Part shown: piece after piece, positions 19,041 through 28,120 of the stretch
How positions within the stretch are numbered: position 1 is the stretch's first letter
How the letters are laid out: every line of letters begins with the position of its first letter
Assembly (NCBI RefSeq): GCF_009601165.1
Contig: NZ_WIRE01000001.1
Location: forward strand, 248,001-312,000
Reading direction: 5' to 3'
Source: Alcanivorax sediminis
Lineage (GTDB): Bacteria > Pseudomonadota > Gammaproteobacteria > Pseudomonadales > Alcanivoracaceae
DNA length: 64,000 bases
Notes under the pieces: model-generated
Databases searched by the model: none
The model's input: the letters and a program-made list of their open reading frames with translations, nothing else
What the model was told of the DNA's origin: nothing
Position numbers and translations under genes: made by a program

Positions 19041-20162
19041 ATGCGCCCTGTTCTTGCCACTCTTCTGGGCAGTCTTACCCTCACCGCCTGCGCCGACCAC
19101 AGCGCGTCGCTGCAACCCAGTACCGATAACACCATCACCGCCAGCGAAATCAGCAGTGGACTCCATCATCCCTGGTCCCTCGCCTTTGTCACAGACAAGG
19201 AGTGGCTGGTCACCGAGCGACGCGGCACGCTGCGACGACTGGTGGATGGCAAGTTACAGGGCCCACCAATCAGTGGTGTGCCCGAGGTCGCTGCGGTCGG
19301 CCAGGGCGGCCTGCTCGACATGGCCCTGCATCCGGACTTCGCCAACAACCAGCGCCTTTACCTGAGTTACAGCAAACCCTGTGGCGAGGACGGAGGCACC
19401 ACCGCTGTGGGCTATGGCCTCTACCAGCAGGGCAGCCTCAATGACTTTCGGGATGTCTACGTGGCCGAGAAATCCTGTACCCGAACCGCCAAACATTTCG
19501 GTGGCAGAATCCTGTTTGATGATGCCGGCCACCTGTTCCTGACCATTGGCGATCGCGGCCAGCGTGAGCGCGCCCAGGACACCAGTGATCCGGCAGGCAG
19601 TGTGCTGCGCCTGCACGATGACGGCCGTATTCCACAAGACAACCCACTGACAGACCAGGCTGGCAAGGCCGCTGAAATCTGGAGCTGGGGACACCGTAAT
19701 CCCCAGGGCCTCGCACTGCACCCGCAAACCGGCAAACCCTGGCTCAACGAACACGGCCCTCGCGGCGGCGATGAAATCAATGCGATAGAACCGGGCATCA
19801 ATTACGGCTGGCCGGTGATCACCTATGGCCGCGAGTACTATGGCCCCAGCATTGGCGACACCGAAAAGAAAGGCTATGCCCAGCCGCTGCTGCACTGGAC
19901 CCCCTCGATTGCGCCTTCCGGCATGGCGTTCATTACCAGCAACCGCTATCCGGGCTGGGAAGGAGATGCAGTGAACGGCGCGTTGAAGCTCGCCCACCTG
20001 AACAAGGTAACGTTCAATGGCCTCACACCCACCGGCGAGGTGCGCCTGCTACTTGAGCGCGAAGAACGCATCCGCGACGTGCGCCAGGGGCCCGACGGCT
20101 ACCTCTACCTGCTCACCGACAGCAGCAACGGGAAACTGCTCAGGCTGGAGCCTGCGCAATAG
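19041..20162 (+). CDS. PQQ-type aldose sugar dehydrogenase lipoprotein
   Basis: 373 residues from ATG 19041 (CGGAGCG upstream; an in-frame ATG at 19008 would precede the signal). Lipobox 'LTAC', Cys17. A six-bladed propeller of the glucose/sorbosone dehydrogenase family: 'GLHHPWSLAFV', 'AVGQGGLLDMALHPDF', 'RNPQGLALHPQTGKPWLNEH', 'GPRGGDEINAIEPGINYGWP'. E. coli YliI/Asd is the model: oxidation of aldoses at C1 with bound PQQ and calcium in the periplasm. No PQQ synthesis genes are in view, so the cofactor would come from elsewhere. It follows the transglycosylase by 80 bases and may share its transcript. Confidence 0.92.
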   Translation: MRPVLATLLGSLTLTACADHSASLQPSTDNTITASEISSGLHHPWSLAFVTDKEWLVTERRGTLRRLVDGKLQGPPISGVPEVAAVGQGGLLDMALHPDFANNQRLYLSYSKPCGEDGGTTAVGYGLYQQGSLNDFRDVYVAEKSCTRTAKHFGGRILFDDAGHLFLTIGDRGQRERAQDTSDPAGSVLRLHDDGRIPQDNPLTDQAGKAAEIWSWGHRNPQGLALHPQTGKPWLNEHGPRGGDEINAIEPGINYGWPVITYGREYYGPSIGDTEKKGYAQPLLHWTPSIAPSGMAFITSNRYPGWEGDAVNGALKLAHLNKVTFNGLTPTGEVRLLLEREERIRDVRQGPDGYLYLLTDSSNGKLLRLEPAQ

Positions 20163-20209
20163 GCTGCGCCGCCCTGATGGCATCACACCTGGCGGGGGGG
20201 GTTGGGCAT

Positions 20210-20356
20210 AAGGAAAGCGAGTTTCGAGTTTCGAGTTTCGAGTTTCGAGTTTCGAGTTTCGAGTTTCGAGTTTCGAAGAGCAAAACCCGTTACAGCTGAA
20301 GGCCAAAGGTTTTTTTTAAAGCTTTTGATTTTCGCAACTCGAAACTCGTACCTCGC
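20210..20356. repeat. Dispersed palindromic intergenic element, copy A
   Basis: Left arm with (GAGTTTC)n then TTTCGAAGAGCAAAA (ending 20285); right arm 20322-20355 with TTTTGATTTTCGC then AACTCGAAACTCG. The same arms occur near 41731-41825 and 43510-43612, and a degenerate one near 38715-38760. All are between genes. Read as a REP/BIME-like or MITE-like element. Confidence 0.75.
20219..20274 (+). repeat. Tandem array: eight copies of GAGTTTC
   Basis: Eight perfect 7-bp units without spacers, inside the left arm of a dispersed element. The arm in other copies has a single GAGTTTC, so the array is a local expansion, probably by slippage. Confidence 0.97.
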
Positions 20357-20384
20357 AAGCCCTCTCCCTCATAACCGCCCCCCC

Positions 20385-20460
20385 TCTTTAGGAGCCAAGC
20401 GAGCCCGATCGAAGGAACAATATTGTTCGTGAGGACCGGTTGCGGGTTCTGACACGCTTC
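20385..20460. repeat. Fragment of a second repeat family
   Basis: AGGAGCCAAGCGAGCCCGAT resembles the start of the element at 55821 (TAGGAGCCATGCTCGCATGG). It contains the palindrome GAACAATATTGTTC. Between convergent genes. Confidence 0.4.
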
Positions 20461-20463
20461 TAA

Positions 20464-23217
20464 TCAGAACCCCACCGACGTCACCAGCTGGACACTGTGC
20501 GTGCTGGTAATCAGGTCATCGTCCGTGTAGGCATATTCGAATGCCACGCGCAGCGGGGCGCGATGAGCCAGCAACAGCTCGGCATCGAGGCCGACAATAG
20601 CCTGATTGAGTGCCAGATCAGTGAACCCGAAATCCAGGTCATAACGACGATAGCGCAAATGCAGGGCCTCTCTCCGTAACGACACGGGCAACGAGAACGA
20701 GTACCAGGGCAGGTTCACCACCTTGGACACACTGGCCTCAGCAAAGGTGACCGCTTGCGCATACACCGTACCTTCCAGCGCCGGAATCACCACACGGGAT
20801 GGATCGTTGGCGATGAAGTCCTGTGCTTCATCCAGCTCAACCCCGCGACGCTCAAACTGGCTGATGGTCGCTTCACTACGTGAATACTGCCCTCGGGCGC
20901 CCAGGTAAAACTCGGCCGGAAGATCCGTCATCAGGCTCAGGGTGCCGCCATAACTGACATCCCCGCGATCCTCCACCTGATAGCCACTCACCCCGAAGTG
21001 CTTGCTGGGCAGATAGGCATTGCCATACCAGGTGGTGCGATTCAGGTTCCACTGTGCCGCCAGTGGCTCTCGCTCATCCAGTTGATAGTCCTGATACCAG
21101 GTCCCGGCCAGCTCACTAAACCAGTAACCGGACTGCAGAAACGGCAAACGCAGCTCCGCACTCAAGCCATGATTGCGTGCCTCTTGGGGTGGGGTTTGCC
21201 GATCGAGCTGGTCATCCAGCACCCAGTACTGCCGTACACCGCCGATCAGGAAAAACTGGTTGTTGCTGTATCCCATGCCAGCCAATCGGGTCAGGTCATC
21301 ATCTCGATAACTGAACAGGGAAACCTCATTCTGTTGCAGAGGATCTGCAAAGCGCATGTTCACGCTGTACAGGGTATGCACATCGCTCTCGTCCTCCGCT
21401 GTGTTTTCATTGTCCTCATCCTCAAGCCAGGCCAGAGACAAGTCCGTGCCGCTGTAACGCAGTGCGGTCCAGGAATGATAGGGGCGGTCCAGCATCAGGC
21501 TTTGCGATTCACTTTCTGCCGTCAGATCATCGCCGGCGCCAGCAGGGGTATCCCAACGCAACTGGCGAACGAAGGGCTCACCAGGCCGTGGTTGCAGTTG
21601 GCGCAGGTAATATCCGTAGTGATCCGCCTGAATCGCCACTGCCAGTACTTGCTCATCGTCCAGCAGACGCGCGGCCACAATATCGTCCTCCGCCAGCACC
21701 CGGTCGACCTGCCCCCTGAGATCAACTCGATACAACGCAGAGCCGTGCTCGCTGTTCGCCACGAACAACACTCGTCCCTGACTATCCACATCCGCGATGA
21801 CCCCGTAGTAACCTGAGTACTGGTACAGCCGGGTGCGATTGCGATACAGGCTGCGCTGTGAGCCGTCCTGCACAAAGTAGTAAAGATCATTGCCCCGCAC
21901 TTCCACCGACGAATTGACCTGGCCGTAGAAGTGATCGCCCACGAAAAGCTGCGGCTGGTCGTAGGAACTGGCCACGTCGAAATACACCGGCTCGCCGTCC
22001 GCGGTGTAACCCTGAATCACCTGTCCCCGTGTCTGGCGATTCAGGTGCGCCCCCTCACTGTAAAGCCCCTGATAAATCCGCCAGGGCGTGCTGTAGGCAC
22101 TGGCCATGGACCAGGTCTCGCCGTCATGACGAAAAAGCTCGCCGGCCCGGAACGTTGAGCGCTGCCGTTTCAGCTCGGCACTTTCCCGGTCCATCGTCAC
22201 ATGCACGGGTGCACGCACATCCTGCGGGCTGACCAGGAAAAAGAGCTCGCGCTCATCACTGTTGAGGGCATTGAAATGCTGCGAGGTGAGCAGCGGCTCG
22301 CCCACACTCATCCGCGCCTGCTGCGCCTGGCGGGTTTCATGCTTTACCCAGTCGTCAAAGGTCCTGTCAAAACTGTTGCCGATGGCCGACCGCAGCGGTG
22401 CATTGGTAACGAAGGGCACATACCAGTACCGTGAGCGTTCCTTGAAATAACGGTTGGTGGCATCCAGTCCGTACTGATTCGCCAGAAAATATTGGTAATG
22501 GCTACCCAGTACATAACTGCTTTCGCCATAGGGAAAATAGAGGGTCTGGTTGTAGGCCCGCTCCGGCGTCAGGTAGCCAGCACTCGCCTGGGCATGTACC
22601 AGCGCATCAAACCGGCCGCTGTAAAGACGGCCGCCATTGCCATGGCGGGATTCATTCAACACCGCATTCCCTTCCAGCATGAACGATGACTCAAAGGCGT
22701 TGGGCAGAGTCGCGGGAAAAAACGGTGTCATCAGCATGCCATTGCCCAGTACCGTATGCAGGGAGCGCGATACCGGGTTGTCCTTGGCATTGACCTGGTA
22801 GTTGTGAGCCGTTTCGTGGAACAGCAAGGTATCGAGCCAGGACGTGGTCGAAAAATAATCCACGGCAGCAGCCCCACCCGCATAGTTGATCTGGCGGTTC
22901 AACGGATACTGGGTGGAAAACCCGTTGGCCAACTGGTTGTTGTCTGAGATCAACCCCACATACAGGGTGGAATCCAGCGGGAAGCCAAAACTCGCCTCGT
23001 AGGCCGCCTGCAGATGCGGCGCCATACCCGCCGCATGTTCCGCAAAGACCCGGTTTTTCTCGGTAAAAATCAGTTCCGTAGCGCCAGCTCCGGCCTTGTA
23101 GTACGCCTCGTCATGGGGCACCACCGTGGGATTGCGCTGCACAAGGGTTTCGCCATGCACCGTTGTTGCACTCAGCAACCCTGCCAGTCCCATCCCCAGG
23201 CAGCCCTTTATTTCCAT
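20464..23217 (-). CDS. HExxH protein with probable outer-membrane beta-barrel
   Basis: 917 residues. Signal peptide about 1-22 ('GLAGLLSATTVHG'). Residues 30-330 hold a zinc-protease-like region: 'DTLLFHETAHNYQVN' gives His134-Glu-Thr-Ala-His138, the HExxH pattern of gluzincins; 'LNESRHGNGG' about 50-60 residues later has a Glu that could be the third ligand. About 330-600 reads as propeller-like repeats ('NSEHGSALYRVDLRGQVDRV', 'DRPYHSWTALRYSGTDLSLA'). The last 300 residues alternate hydrophobic and polar residues and end 'SVQLVTSVGF' with a terminal Phe, typical of outer-membrane barrels. I know no named family with this order. RBS GAAGGGA. Single-gene unit, divergent from the next gene. 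Confidence 0.75.
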   Translation of the reverse strand: MEIKGCLGMGLAGLLSATTVHGETLVQRNPTVVPHDEAYYKAGAGATELIFTEKNRVFAEHAAGMAPHLQAAYEASFGFPLDSTLYVGLISDNNQLANGFSTQYPLNRQINYAGGAAAVDYFSTTSWLDTLLFHETAHNYQVNAKDNPVSRSLHTVLGNGMLMTPFFPATLPNAFESSFMLEGNAVLNESRHGNGGRLYSGRFDALVHAQASAGYLTPERAYNQTLYFPYGESSYVLGSHYQYFLANQYGLDATNRYFKERSRYWYVPFVTNAPLRSAIGNSFDRTFDDWVKHETRQAQQARMSVGEPLLTSQHFNALNSDERELFFLVSPQDVRAPVHVTMDRESAELKRQRSTFRAGELFRHDGETWSMASAYSTPWRIYQGLYSEGAHLNRQTRGQVIQGYTADGEPVYFDVASSYDQPQLFVGDHFYGQVNSSVEVRGNDLYYFVQDGSQRSLYRNRTRLYQYSGYYGVIADVDSQGRVLFVANSEHGSALYRVDLRGQVDRVLAEDDIVAARLLDDEQVLAVAIQADHYGYYLRQLQPRPGEPFVRQLRWDTPAGAGDDLTAESESQSLMLDRPYHSWTALRYSGTDLSLAWLEDEDNENTAEDESDVHTLYSVNMRFADPLQQNEVSLFSYRDDDLTRLAGMGYSNNQFFLIGGVRQYWVLDDQLDRQTPPQEARNHGLSAELRLPFLQSGYWFSELAGTWYQDYQLDEREPLAAQWNLNRTTWYGNAYLPSKHFGVSGYQVEDRGDVSYGGTLSLMTDLPAEFYLGARGQYSRSEATISQFERRGVELDEAQDFIANDPSRVVIPALEGTVYAQAVTFAEASVSKVVNLPWYSFSLPVSLRREALHLRYRRYDLDFGFTDLALNQAIVGLDAELLLAHRAPLRVAFEYAYTDDDLITSTHSVQLVTSVGF

Positions 23218-23220
23218 TCC

Positions 23221-23409
23221 CTTCGCCCCTTCCTCAACCCGGAGTTACCCACAGCCTGCACGACACTATTACACATGCTCACAGAGTTCACTGTTCAGAA
23301 AAGCTCGCACCACTGCATAGCAACAGCGTTGCATGTTCACATTATTTACCCTCGGCAACTCTTGTCCGCATTGCGTTGCCCGCATCAAACAATAATTCCG
23401 AGGCCAACC
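23221..23409. other. Divergent promoter region
   Basis: 189 bases between two divergent genes for exported proteins. No clear operator or promoter boxes were recognised. Confidence 0.3.
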
Positions 23410-25371
23410 ATGTTTCTGCTACACCCGGTGCGTTACCCCTCTTTGTCAGCCGGTGTGCTGACGTTGTCCCTGCTTATGACTGCCTGCGGTGGTGGTGGCA
23501 GCAGCCCGACGCCAGTAGATGACAGCCAAACCGTAAGCCCACCTCCTGCGCCCAATGTCAGCGAGCCCGAACCCGAACCGGAAACGCCGACACAGAAAAC
23601 TGTCAACCTGACCTGGCCGGAGGCGTACCAGCGTGAAGATGACTACCCCGGCAGCGTTAGCTTGCCACAACAGCTGATCACTCTGCGTGATGGCATTCGT
23701 CTTGCCGCCACAGTCACCCTGCCCGCAGATGAAGACGGCAATGCCATCGCGGGTCAATTCCCCGTTATCGCAACCTTTACGGGCTACAACCAGTACTACT
23801 CGGGGATGGCTCTTTCCGACAATGCGCTGGTGCAGAAAGGCTATGCCTATATCACTGTAGACATGCGCGGCACCGGCGCCTCCGAAGGCAGCTGGCAGGC
23901 ATTCAGCCAGATCGACCATGACGATATTGCAGAGCTGGTGAACTACATCAAGGCACAGCCCTGGAGCAACGGCACCATCGGCATGAACGGCGCCTCCTAC
24001 ATGGGCATTACCGGCCTGCTGGCCGGCGCCACCGGCGACCCGGCGGTGAAAGCGATCTTTGCCATCGTACCCATGGCCGATGCCTACCGTGACGTGGTGT
24101 TTGGCGGCGGCCAGGCCAATGCCGGCTTCATTCCCCTGTGGGTCACGCTGGTGACCGGCCTGAGTCTGCTCCCCACCCCGGTGGGCTTTGACAACAGCGA
24201 CCCTGGCTACACACTGACCACCCTGCTGCAGCACCTGCAGGGCGCCCTGACAGAATTTCAGGCTCCTGTTGTCGCAGGGGCTTTGATAGGCAACGAAAAC
24301 AAGTTCGACACCCCGTTCTGGCGAATCCGCTCTCCCATTGAGAAAGTAGCGCAGATCACCGCACCGACCTTTGTGGTCGGCGGTCTGCACGACATCTTCC
24401 AGCGTGGCGAACCCCTGATCTACGAAGGCCTGAAAGACCATACTAACGCCAAGCTGTTGATTGGCCCCTGGACCCATGTGGATGGGTCCTCCGGTGCCAA
24501 CCTGCCCGCCGACGGCGTACCAGATCTGGCCAGCATCCGCCTGGCCTGGTTTGATCACTACCTCAAGGGCATGGACACCGGTGCCGAGAGTTATCCGCCG
24601 GTGACTCAATACTACAAGGGCGCCGAGCGATATATCACGGCTGCCGACTGGCCCCACCCGGACGCCCACGCGGAAACCTTTTATCTGCATGGCAAACCAC
24701 TGCTACCCCAACTGGGCTCCATCACCCGGCAGCCCCCTGCCGCCCGCTACCAGACCAGCCTGCTGCAAACCCCCATCAACGGCCTGTGCTCCGCCAGCGC
24801 CAGCCAGTGGACCGCCGGACTGCTTGGCCTGATAACGCCCCCCTGCGCCGAGCAAGACAACGTGGTCAATCTGCTGGAAGCGGTCTACACCAGCGAACCA
24901 CTGGCCGAAGCCATGGCCATCAATGGCCCGATTACCGGCCAGATCTGGGCGTCCACCACCGCCTTCGATACCAATGTGACAGTGCGGGTCAGTATCGTGG
25001 ATGAAAATGGCTTGGCCCGTCCGCTGACCCATGGCATCCAAATGGCCTCCATGAGTGCCAACGAGCCTGAGCGAGCCCGTTACATGGATGACAAACTGGT
25101 CCAGCCCTGGCATCCCTTCAGCGCCGAATCACAGCGAAGCATTATGCCGTTCGAGCCTTTTCAGGCCGACGTGGAAGTGCTCTCGACCAGCGCAGTGATT
25201 GCGGCCGGGGAGCGTCTGCGGATCAGTGTAGGTGCCAGCGATTTGCCCCATGGCATCAGCCCGTTACCGGATCTTCTGGCCAGCCTGCTGGGGGCCTTGA
25301 CGATTTACAGCGCCCCGGAGATGCCCTCGCGGGTCAATATTCCGCTGGTACCGGTGGAGTCACTGCAATAG
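23410..25371 (+). CDS. CocE/NonD-family (X-Pro dipeptidyl-peptidase-like) hydrolase lipoprotein
   Basis: 653 residues from the ATG at 23410 (GAGG upstream); the frame is open 132 codons further up but without a signal peptide. Lipobox 'LMTAC', Cys26, then a Gly/Ser/Pro/Glu linker to about 62. Alpha/beta-hydrolase fold: 'DMRGTGASEG' (151-160), nucleophile Ser196 in 'GMNGASYMGITG', Asp328 in 'VVGGLHDIFQRG', His356 in 'GPWTHVDGSS'. The C-terminal 200 residues form the jelly-roll domain of S15/CocE enzymes ('VTVRVSIVDENG', 'ERLRISVGASDLPH'). The family cleaves esters or acyl-peptide bonds; the substrate is unknown. A surface or periplasmic anchor is likely. Confidence 0.9.
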   Translation: MFLLHPVRYPSLSAGVLTLSLLMTACGGGGSSPTPVDDSQTVSPPPAPNVSEPEPEPETPTQKTVNLTWPEAYQREDDYPGSVSLPQQLITLRDGIRLAATVTLPADEDGNAIAGQFPVIATFTGYNQYYSGMALSDNALVQKGYAYITVDMRGTGASEGSWQAFSQIDHDDIAELVNYIKAQPWSNGTIGMNGASYMGITGLLAGATGDPAVKAIFAIVPMADAYRDVVFGGGQANAGFIPLWVTLVTGLSLLPTPVGFDNSDPGYTLTTLLQHLQGALTEFQAPVVAGALIGNENKFDTPFWRIRSPIEKVAQITAPTFVVGGLHDIFQRGEPLIYEGLKDHTNAKLLIGPWTHVDGSSGANLPADGVPDLASIRLAWFDHYLKGMDTGAESYPPVTQYYKGAERYITAADWPHPDAHAETFYLHGKPLLPQLGSITRQPPAARYQTSLLQTPINGLCSASASQWTAGLLGLITPPCAEQDNVVNLLEAVYTSEPLAEAMAINGPITGQIWASTTAFDTNVTVRVSIVDENGLARPLTHGIQMASMSANEPERARYMDDKLVQPWHPFSAESQRSIMPFEPFQADVEVLSTSAVIAAGERLRISVGASDLPHGISPLPDLLASLLGALTIYSAPEMPSRVNIPLVPVESLQ

Positions 25372-25411
25372 AAAGAAAACGAGTCTGCGCCGGCCCAGCC
25401 GGCACAGACTC
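25370..25411 (-). terminator. Terminator of the small outer-membrane barrel gene
   Basis: Minus strand: GAGTCTG-GCCGGC stem with one mismatch and a CCA/TGG loop, followed by GTTTTCTTTCT. It also lies right after the stop of the plus-strand hydrolase gene. Confidence 0.7.
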
Positions 25412-25455
25412 CATGGATAGCAGAGTCATGCTCTGTGCGCATGCCCTCAAACCGG

Positions 25456-26022
25456 TCAGAAACGGCTGATAAAGCCCAGGTTGATGGTGGTGAGATCGAA
25501 GTCGTCATCGTCATCCAGCTGAACCCACTCGGCATAGAGCGCTGCGTTCTCACTAAGATTGATGTCCACACCCGCGCCATAGGAAGGATCACTGGCGGTG
25601 ACTTCCTCACTCTCACGCGAGCTCACCGAGCCCAGCAAGGTGCTGGTGGTGAATTCGGTCGTCACCTCTGCCGTGGCCGTGGAGTGCCCAAACAACACAT
25701 ACGGTGCCACCGGCTGGCGACGATCCAGACCCAGCTTCACATAAGCCCCCACCAACCATTCCGGATCGATATTGACGGTGTAGCCCCCCTCGCTGAGCTC
25801 ATCATCATCAATGCCATAACCCAACCGTCCCTCCAGGGCCACATAGGGGTTCACCTGTACCCCGAAGCGGGTCTGGAAAGCACCCGGTTCGATATCATCG
25901 CTGTCTGTTTCCTGGTTAAGCATGCTGTAGTGGATACCGAAGTAGCCATCCTGATCATAAACGTCGTCGGCAAACGCCGGCGCATGCAGTGCCAGCAACG
26001 CCAGCGGTATCAGCTTTTTCAT
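25456..26022 (-). CDS. Outer-membrane beta-barrel protein (OmpA/OmpW-like 8-strand porin)
   Basis: 188 residues from ATG 26022; GGGAG seven bases upstream decides this start over the ATG at 26040. Signal peptide 'MKKLIPLALLALHAPAFA'. The mature part alternates in beta strands ('GYFGIHYSMLNQE', 'FQTRFGVQVNPYVALEGRL', 'WLVGAYVKLGLD', 'AALYAEWVQLD', 'TTINLGFISRF') and ends in Phe, as barrels do for BAM recognition. It is acidic, with a run of five Asp near the end of the penultimate strand. Role unknown; may be a small porin or adhesion barrel. Confidence 0.85.
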   Translation of the reverse strand: MKKLIPLALLALHAPAFADDVYDQDGYFGIHYSMLNQETDSDDIEPGAFQTRFGVQVNPYVALEGRLGYGIDDDELSEGGYTVNIDPEWLVGAYVKLGLDRRQPVAPYVLFGHSTATAEVTTEFTTSTLLGSVSSRESEEVTASDPSYGAGVDINLSENAALYAEWVQLDDDDDFDLTTINLGFISRF

Positions 26023-26155
26023 CTCAATCTCCCTGATCATTAAGTCATGAGAACATGGTACAGAAGCCCCTTTCTCGCGTCATCAAAGCTTCGCAAAATT
26101 CGGTAACCCTTTGTAATTCATAGGCCAATCACATAGTAAGGGCTAACAAACAGGC

Positions 26156-26184
26156 AAAAAAAAAGGCCGCACAAAGGTGCGGCC
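26156..26184 (-). terminator. Strong minus-strand terminator downstream of a small ORF
   Basis: GGCCGCAC-AAAG-GTGCGGCC perfect stem-loop; on the minus strand it is followed by nine T. No large minus-strand gene ends nearby: the nearest upstream stop is envZ at 26732. So it probably ends a short separate transcript. Confidence 0.9.
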
Positions 26185-26271
26185 CAACGACCTGTGCCTG
26201 GGGGGGCAGCAGGTTATCGGCATTCACAACACGTCATGGATCGCCATCAAGGCAGAACCCGCATGATGGAA

Positions 26272-26337
26272 TCAGCAGTAACTTGTATGGGGTGGTGAGG
26301 CAATACGGGTCAGATACCCGTTATATAGACAGGTCAT
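26272..26337 (-). CDS. Candidate 21-residue peptide gene
   Basis: An ATG at 26337 with GGGAG ten bases upstream opens a 21-codon frame ending TGA. The peptide begins Met-Thr-Cys and ends Ser-Tyr-Cys; the middle holds 'LYNGYLTRIASPP'. Cys3 and Cys21 could form a disulfide or be modified. It is followed by about 90 bases and a strong terminator. Possibilities: a secreted or modified peptide, a leader peptide, or chance within a small RNA. Not recognised. Confidence 0.4.
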   Translation of the reverse strand: MTCLYNGYLTRIASPPHTSYC

Positions 26338-26731
26338 AATGAGCTCTCCCAAGTCCTTTTGTTCGCTCCCGGCCCGCTTCTAGTGCGTTATTGTCAGGCC
26401 GTTTTCATTATCTTGAACCGTTTGCGTGCACTAATTTTTATGCACCTCTGCGCGTAAATACAATCCCTTCATTACGGCTACAGGCCAAGCGGTCGATTTA
26501 GCCGGGTTTCCGGTTCAAACCCCGGCTCGAATGGTCTTCAGTGATTTCGAGAATGCGCCGCTTGAGCGTCACAAACTGTGAAATAGCGCACAGTGAACAA
26601 AACAGAACAAAGAATTTCCTGCCGGTAACGGAACCGGCGCCCGACGCAACCAGCTCGGCCCTTGATGCCAGCGCGCCGCTGGCGCTTCGGACCTTGCTTC
26701 AGGCACCCCGCATCTGGCTTCGGACGTACAC
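26338..26731. other. Intergenic region upstream of the 21-codon ORF and downstream of envZ
   Basis: No large ORF. It holds the near-palindrome TGCACTAATTTTTATGCA at about 26428-26445 and, on the minus strand, a GATAAT box 17 bases after TTAGTG, a possible promoter of the small transcript. Near 26500-26527 a bulged hairpin (GCCGGGTTT with AAACCCCGGC) is seen, and GCCGGT-N6-ACCGGC near 26621. Confidence 0.35.
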
Positions 26732-28048
26732 CTACCTCACCCCGGCCGAAAGGGATTCCGGCTGCACAAACTGGCCAGTGACCGGGAAACGTACGGTGAC
26801 CAGCAGACCGCCATGGGGATGGTTCGCCAGCGCCATTTCTCCGTGATGCATGTCCACAATGCGCTTGACGATGGCCAGCCCCAACCCGCTACCACTCAAT
26901 GTGCGCGCCTTCTCGCCGCGGGAGAATGGTTGCAGCAGCAGAGGGATATCTTCCTCCTTTACGCCCTTGCCATGATCACGCAGGGTCAGCACGACCACGT
27001 TCTCCTCTACCGCAGTGCGGATTTCCACTGGCGAGGCACCATACTTGAGCGCATTGCCGATCAGGTTGGCCAGCATGCGTTTTACCGTGAGTCGCTTGAG
27101 CATCATGCGCGGCAGGTCATCCAGCTCAAACCGAAGCTGCTCTGCCGGGTACTTGCCCGCCACCTCCTGAATCAGACCATTGAGGTTTTCAAAATCCGGC
27201 GTTTCATCCGCACCATCGCGAATAAATGCAATGAACTGATCGAGGATGGCATCCATGTCCTCAATGTCTTCGATGATGCCCTTGGCAAGCTCCTCATCCT
27301 GCATGAACTCAGCGGAGAGACGCAGTCGCGTCAGCGGCGTGCGCAAATCGTGGGACACCCCCGCCAGTAGCAGCGCCCGATCGCGCTGCGCCTGCTGCAG
27401 ATCGCTGGTCATGCGATTGAAGGCGGTGTTCACGGCTTGAATCTCTTCCGGGCCAACGGAGGTATCCAGCAATGGCACGGCTTCGCCGCGCCCGACTTTC
27501 AACGCCACCCGGGCCAGCCGCCGCAGCGGAAGATTCAGCCCTCGCGCGATCAGCAGCCCCCCGATAATGGCCAGCAACGGTACCGTCACCCCCCAGCCCA
27601 GCAACAGGTAACGGTCATAATCACGGAAAAACTCCATGGGCACCCGCAACCAGTTGCCCCGGAACGATTCCGCGCTCACCCACAGCACCGGCTGACGACT
27701 GTCTTCCAACCGCACGGTCACCGGTTCGTCGAGCATCACTTCCAGCTCTTCCTGAAATCGACTGACCACCGGCAAGGACAGCAGCATGGAGCCCTGATGG
27801 AGGTTACTGGGCGTCGCCACCTCTATACTGGTCGCTCCCGCCAGCCGCCCGGCCAGCCTGGCGTCCTCCTCACCGGATTCATTGAACGCCAGCTCCGCCT
27901 GCAGCACCGTCAGGCGAGCATATTCTCGAATCCCGGGCAGGTAAGCATTGCGCGCAAAGAACCACAGGGTCAGCGCCTGGCTGATACCGATCACCAACCC
28001 CACCACAATGGCAGAGCGGACAAAGGCCGTACGGGGATAGAGTTTCAT
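26732..28048 (-). CDS. envZ: EnvZ-type osmosensor histidine kinase
   Basis: 438 residues from ATG 28048; the 17 extra residues of the longer frame look non-native. TM1 about 8-32, a ~115-residue periplasmic part, TM2 147-168, HAMP 170-222, phospho-acceptor His233 in '[20 protein letters not shown]', then the HATPase domain with N box '[10 protein letters not shown]', G1 '[10 protein letters not shown]' and G2 '[13 protein letters not shown]'. Encoded right after ompR (72-base gap), as in other gammaproteobacteria. It controls porin and envelope genes through OmpR phosphorylation. Confidence 0.95.
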   Translation of the reverse strand: MKLYPRTAFVRSAIVVGLVIGISQALTLWFFARNAYLPGIREYARLTVLQAELAFNESGEEDARLAGRLAGATSIEVATPSNLHQGSMLLSLPVVSRFQEELEVMLDEPVTVRLEDSRQPVLWVSAESFRGNWLRVPMEFFRDYDRYLLLGWGVTVPLLAIIGGLLIARGLNLPLRRLARVALKVGRGEAVPLLDTSVGPEEIQAVNTAFNRMTSDLQQAQRDRALLLAGVSHDLRTPLTRLRLSAEFMQDEELAKGIIEDIEDMDAILDQFIAFIRDGADETPDFENLNGLIQEVAGKYPAEQLRFELDDLPRMMLKRLTVKRMLANLIGNALKYGASPVEIRTAVEENVVVLTLRDHGKGVKEEDIPLLLQPFSRGEKARTLSGSGLGLAIVKRIVDMHHGEMALANHPHGGLLVTVRFPVTGQFVQPESLSAGVR

Positions 28049-28120
28049 GGATAGATCGCCAAAGGCCTGACGCCCGAAGCCTGACGCCCAAAAGAGCACC
28101 CGACTTTAAGCGTCGGGCGT

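Noticed and set aside
26428-26445. NtrC-type site in TGCACTAATTTTTATGCA
   Set aside because: The right half is ATGCA rather than GTGCA and the spacing is one base off the NtrC pattern.
26500-26527. tRNA-like text GGTTCAAACCCCGG
   Set aside because: It pairs into a simple bulged hairpin; no cloverleaf or anticodon arm can be drawn.
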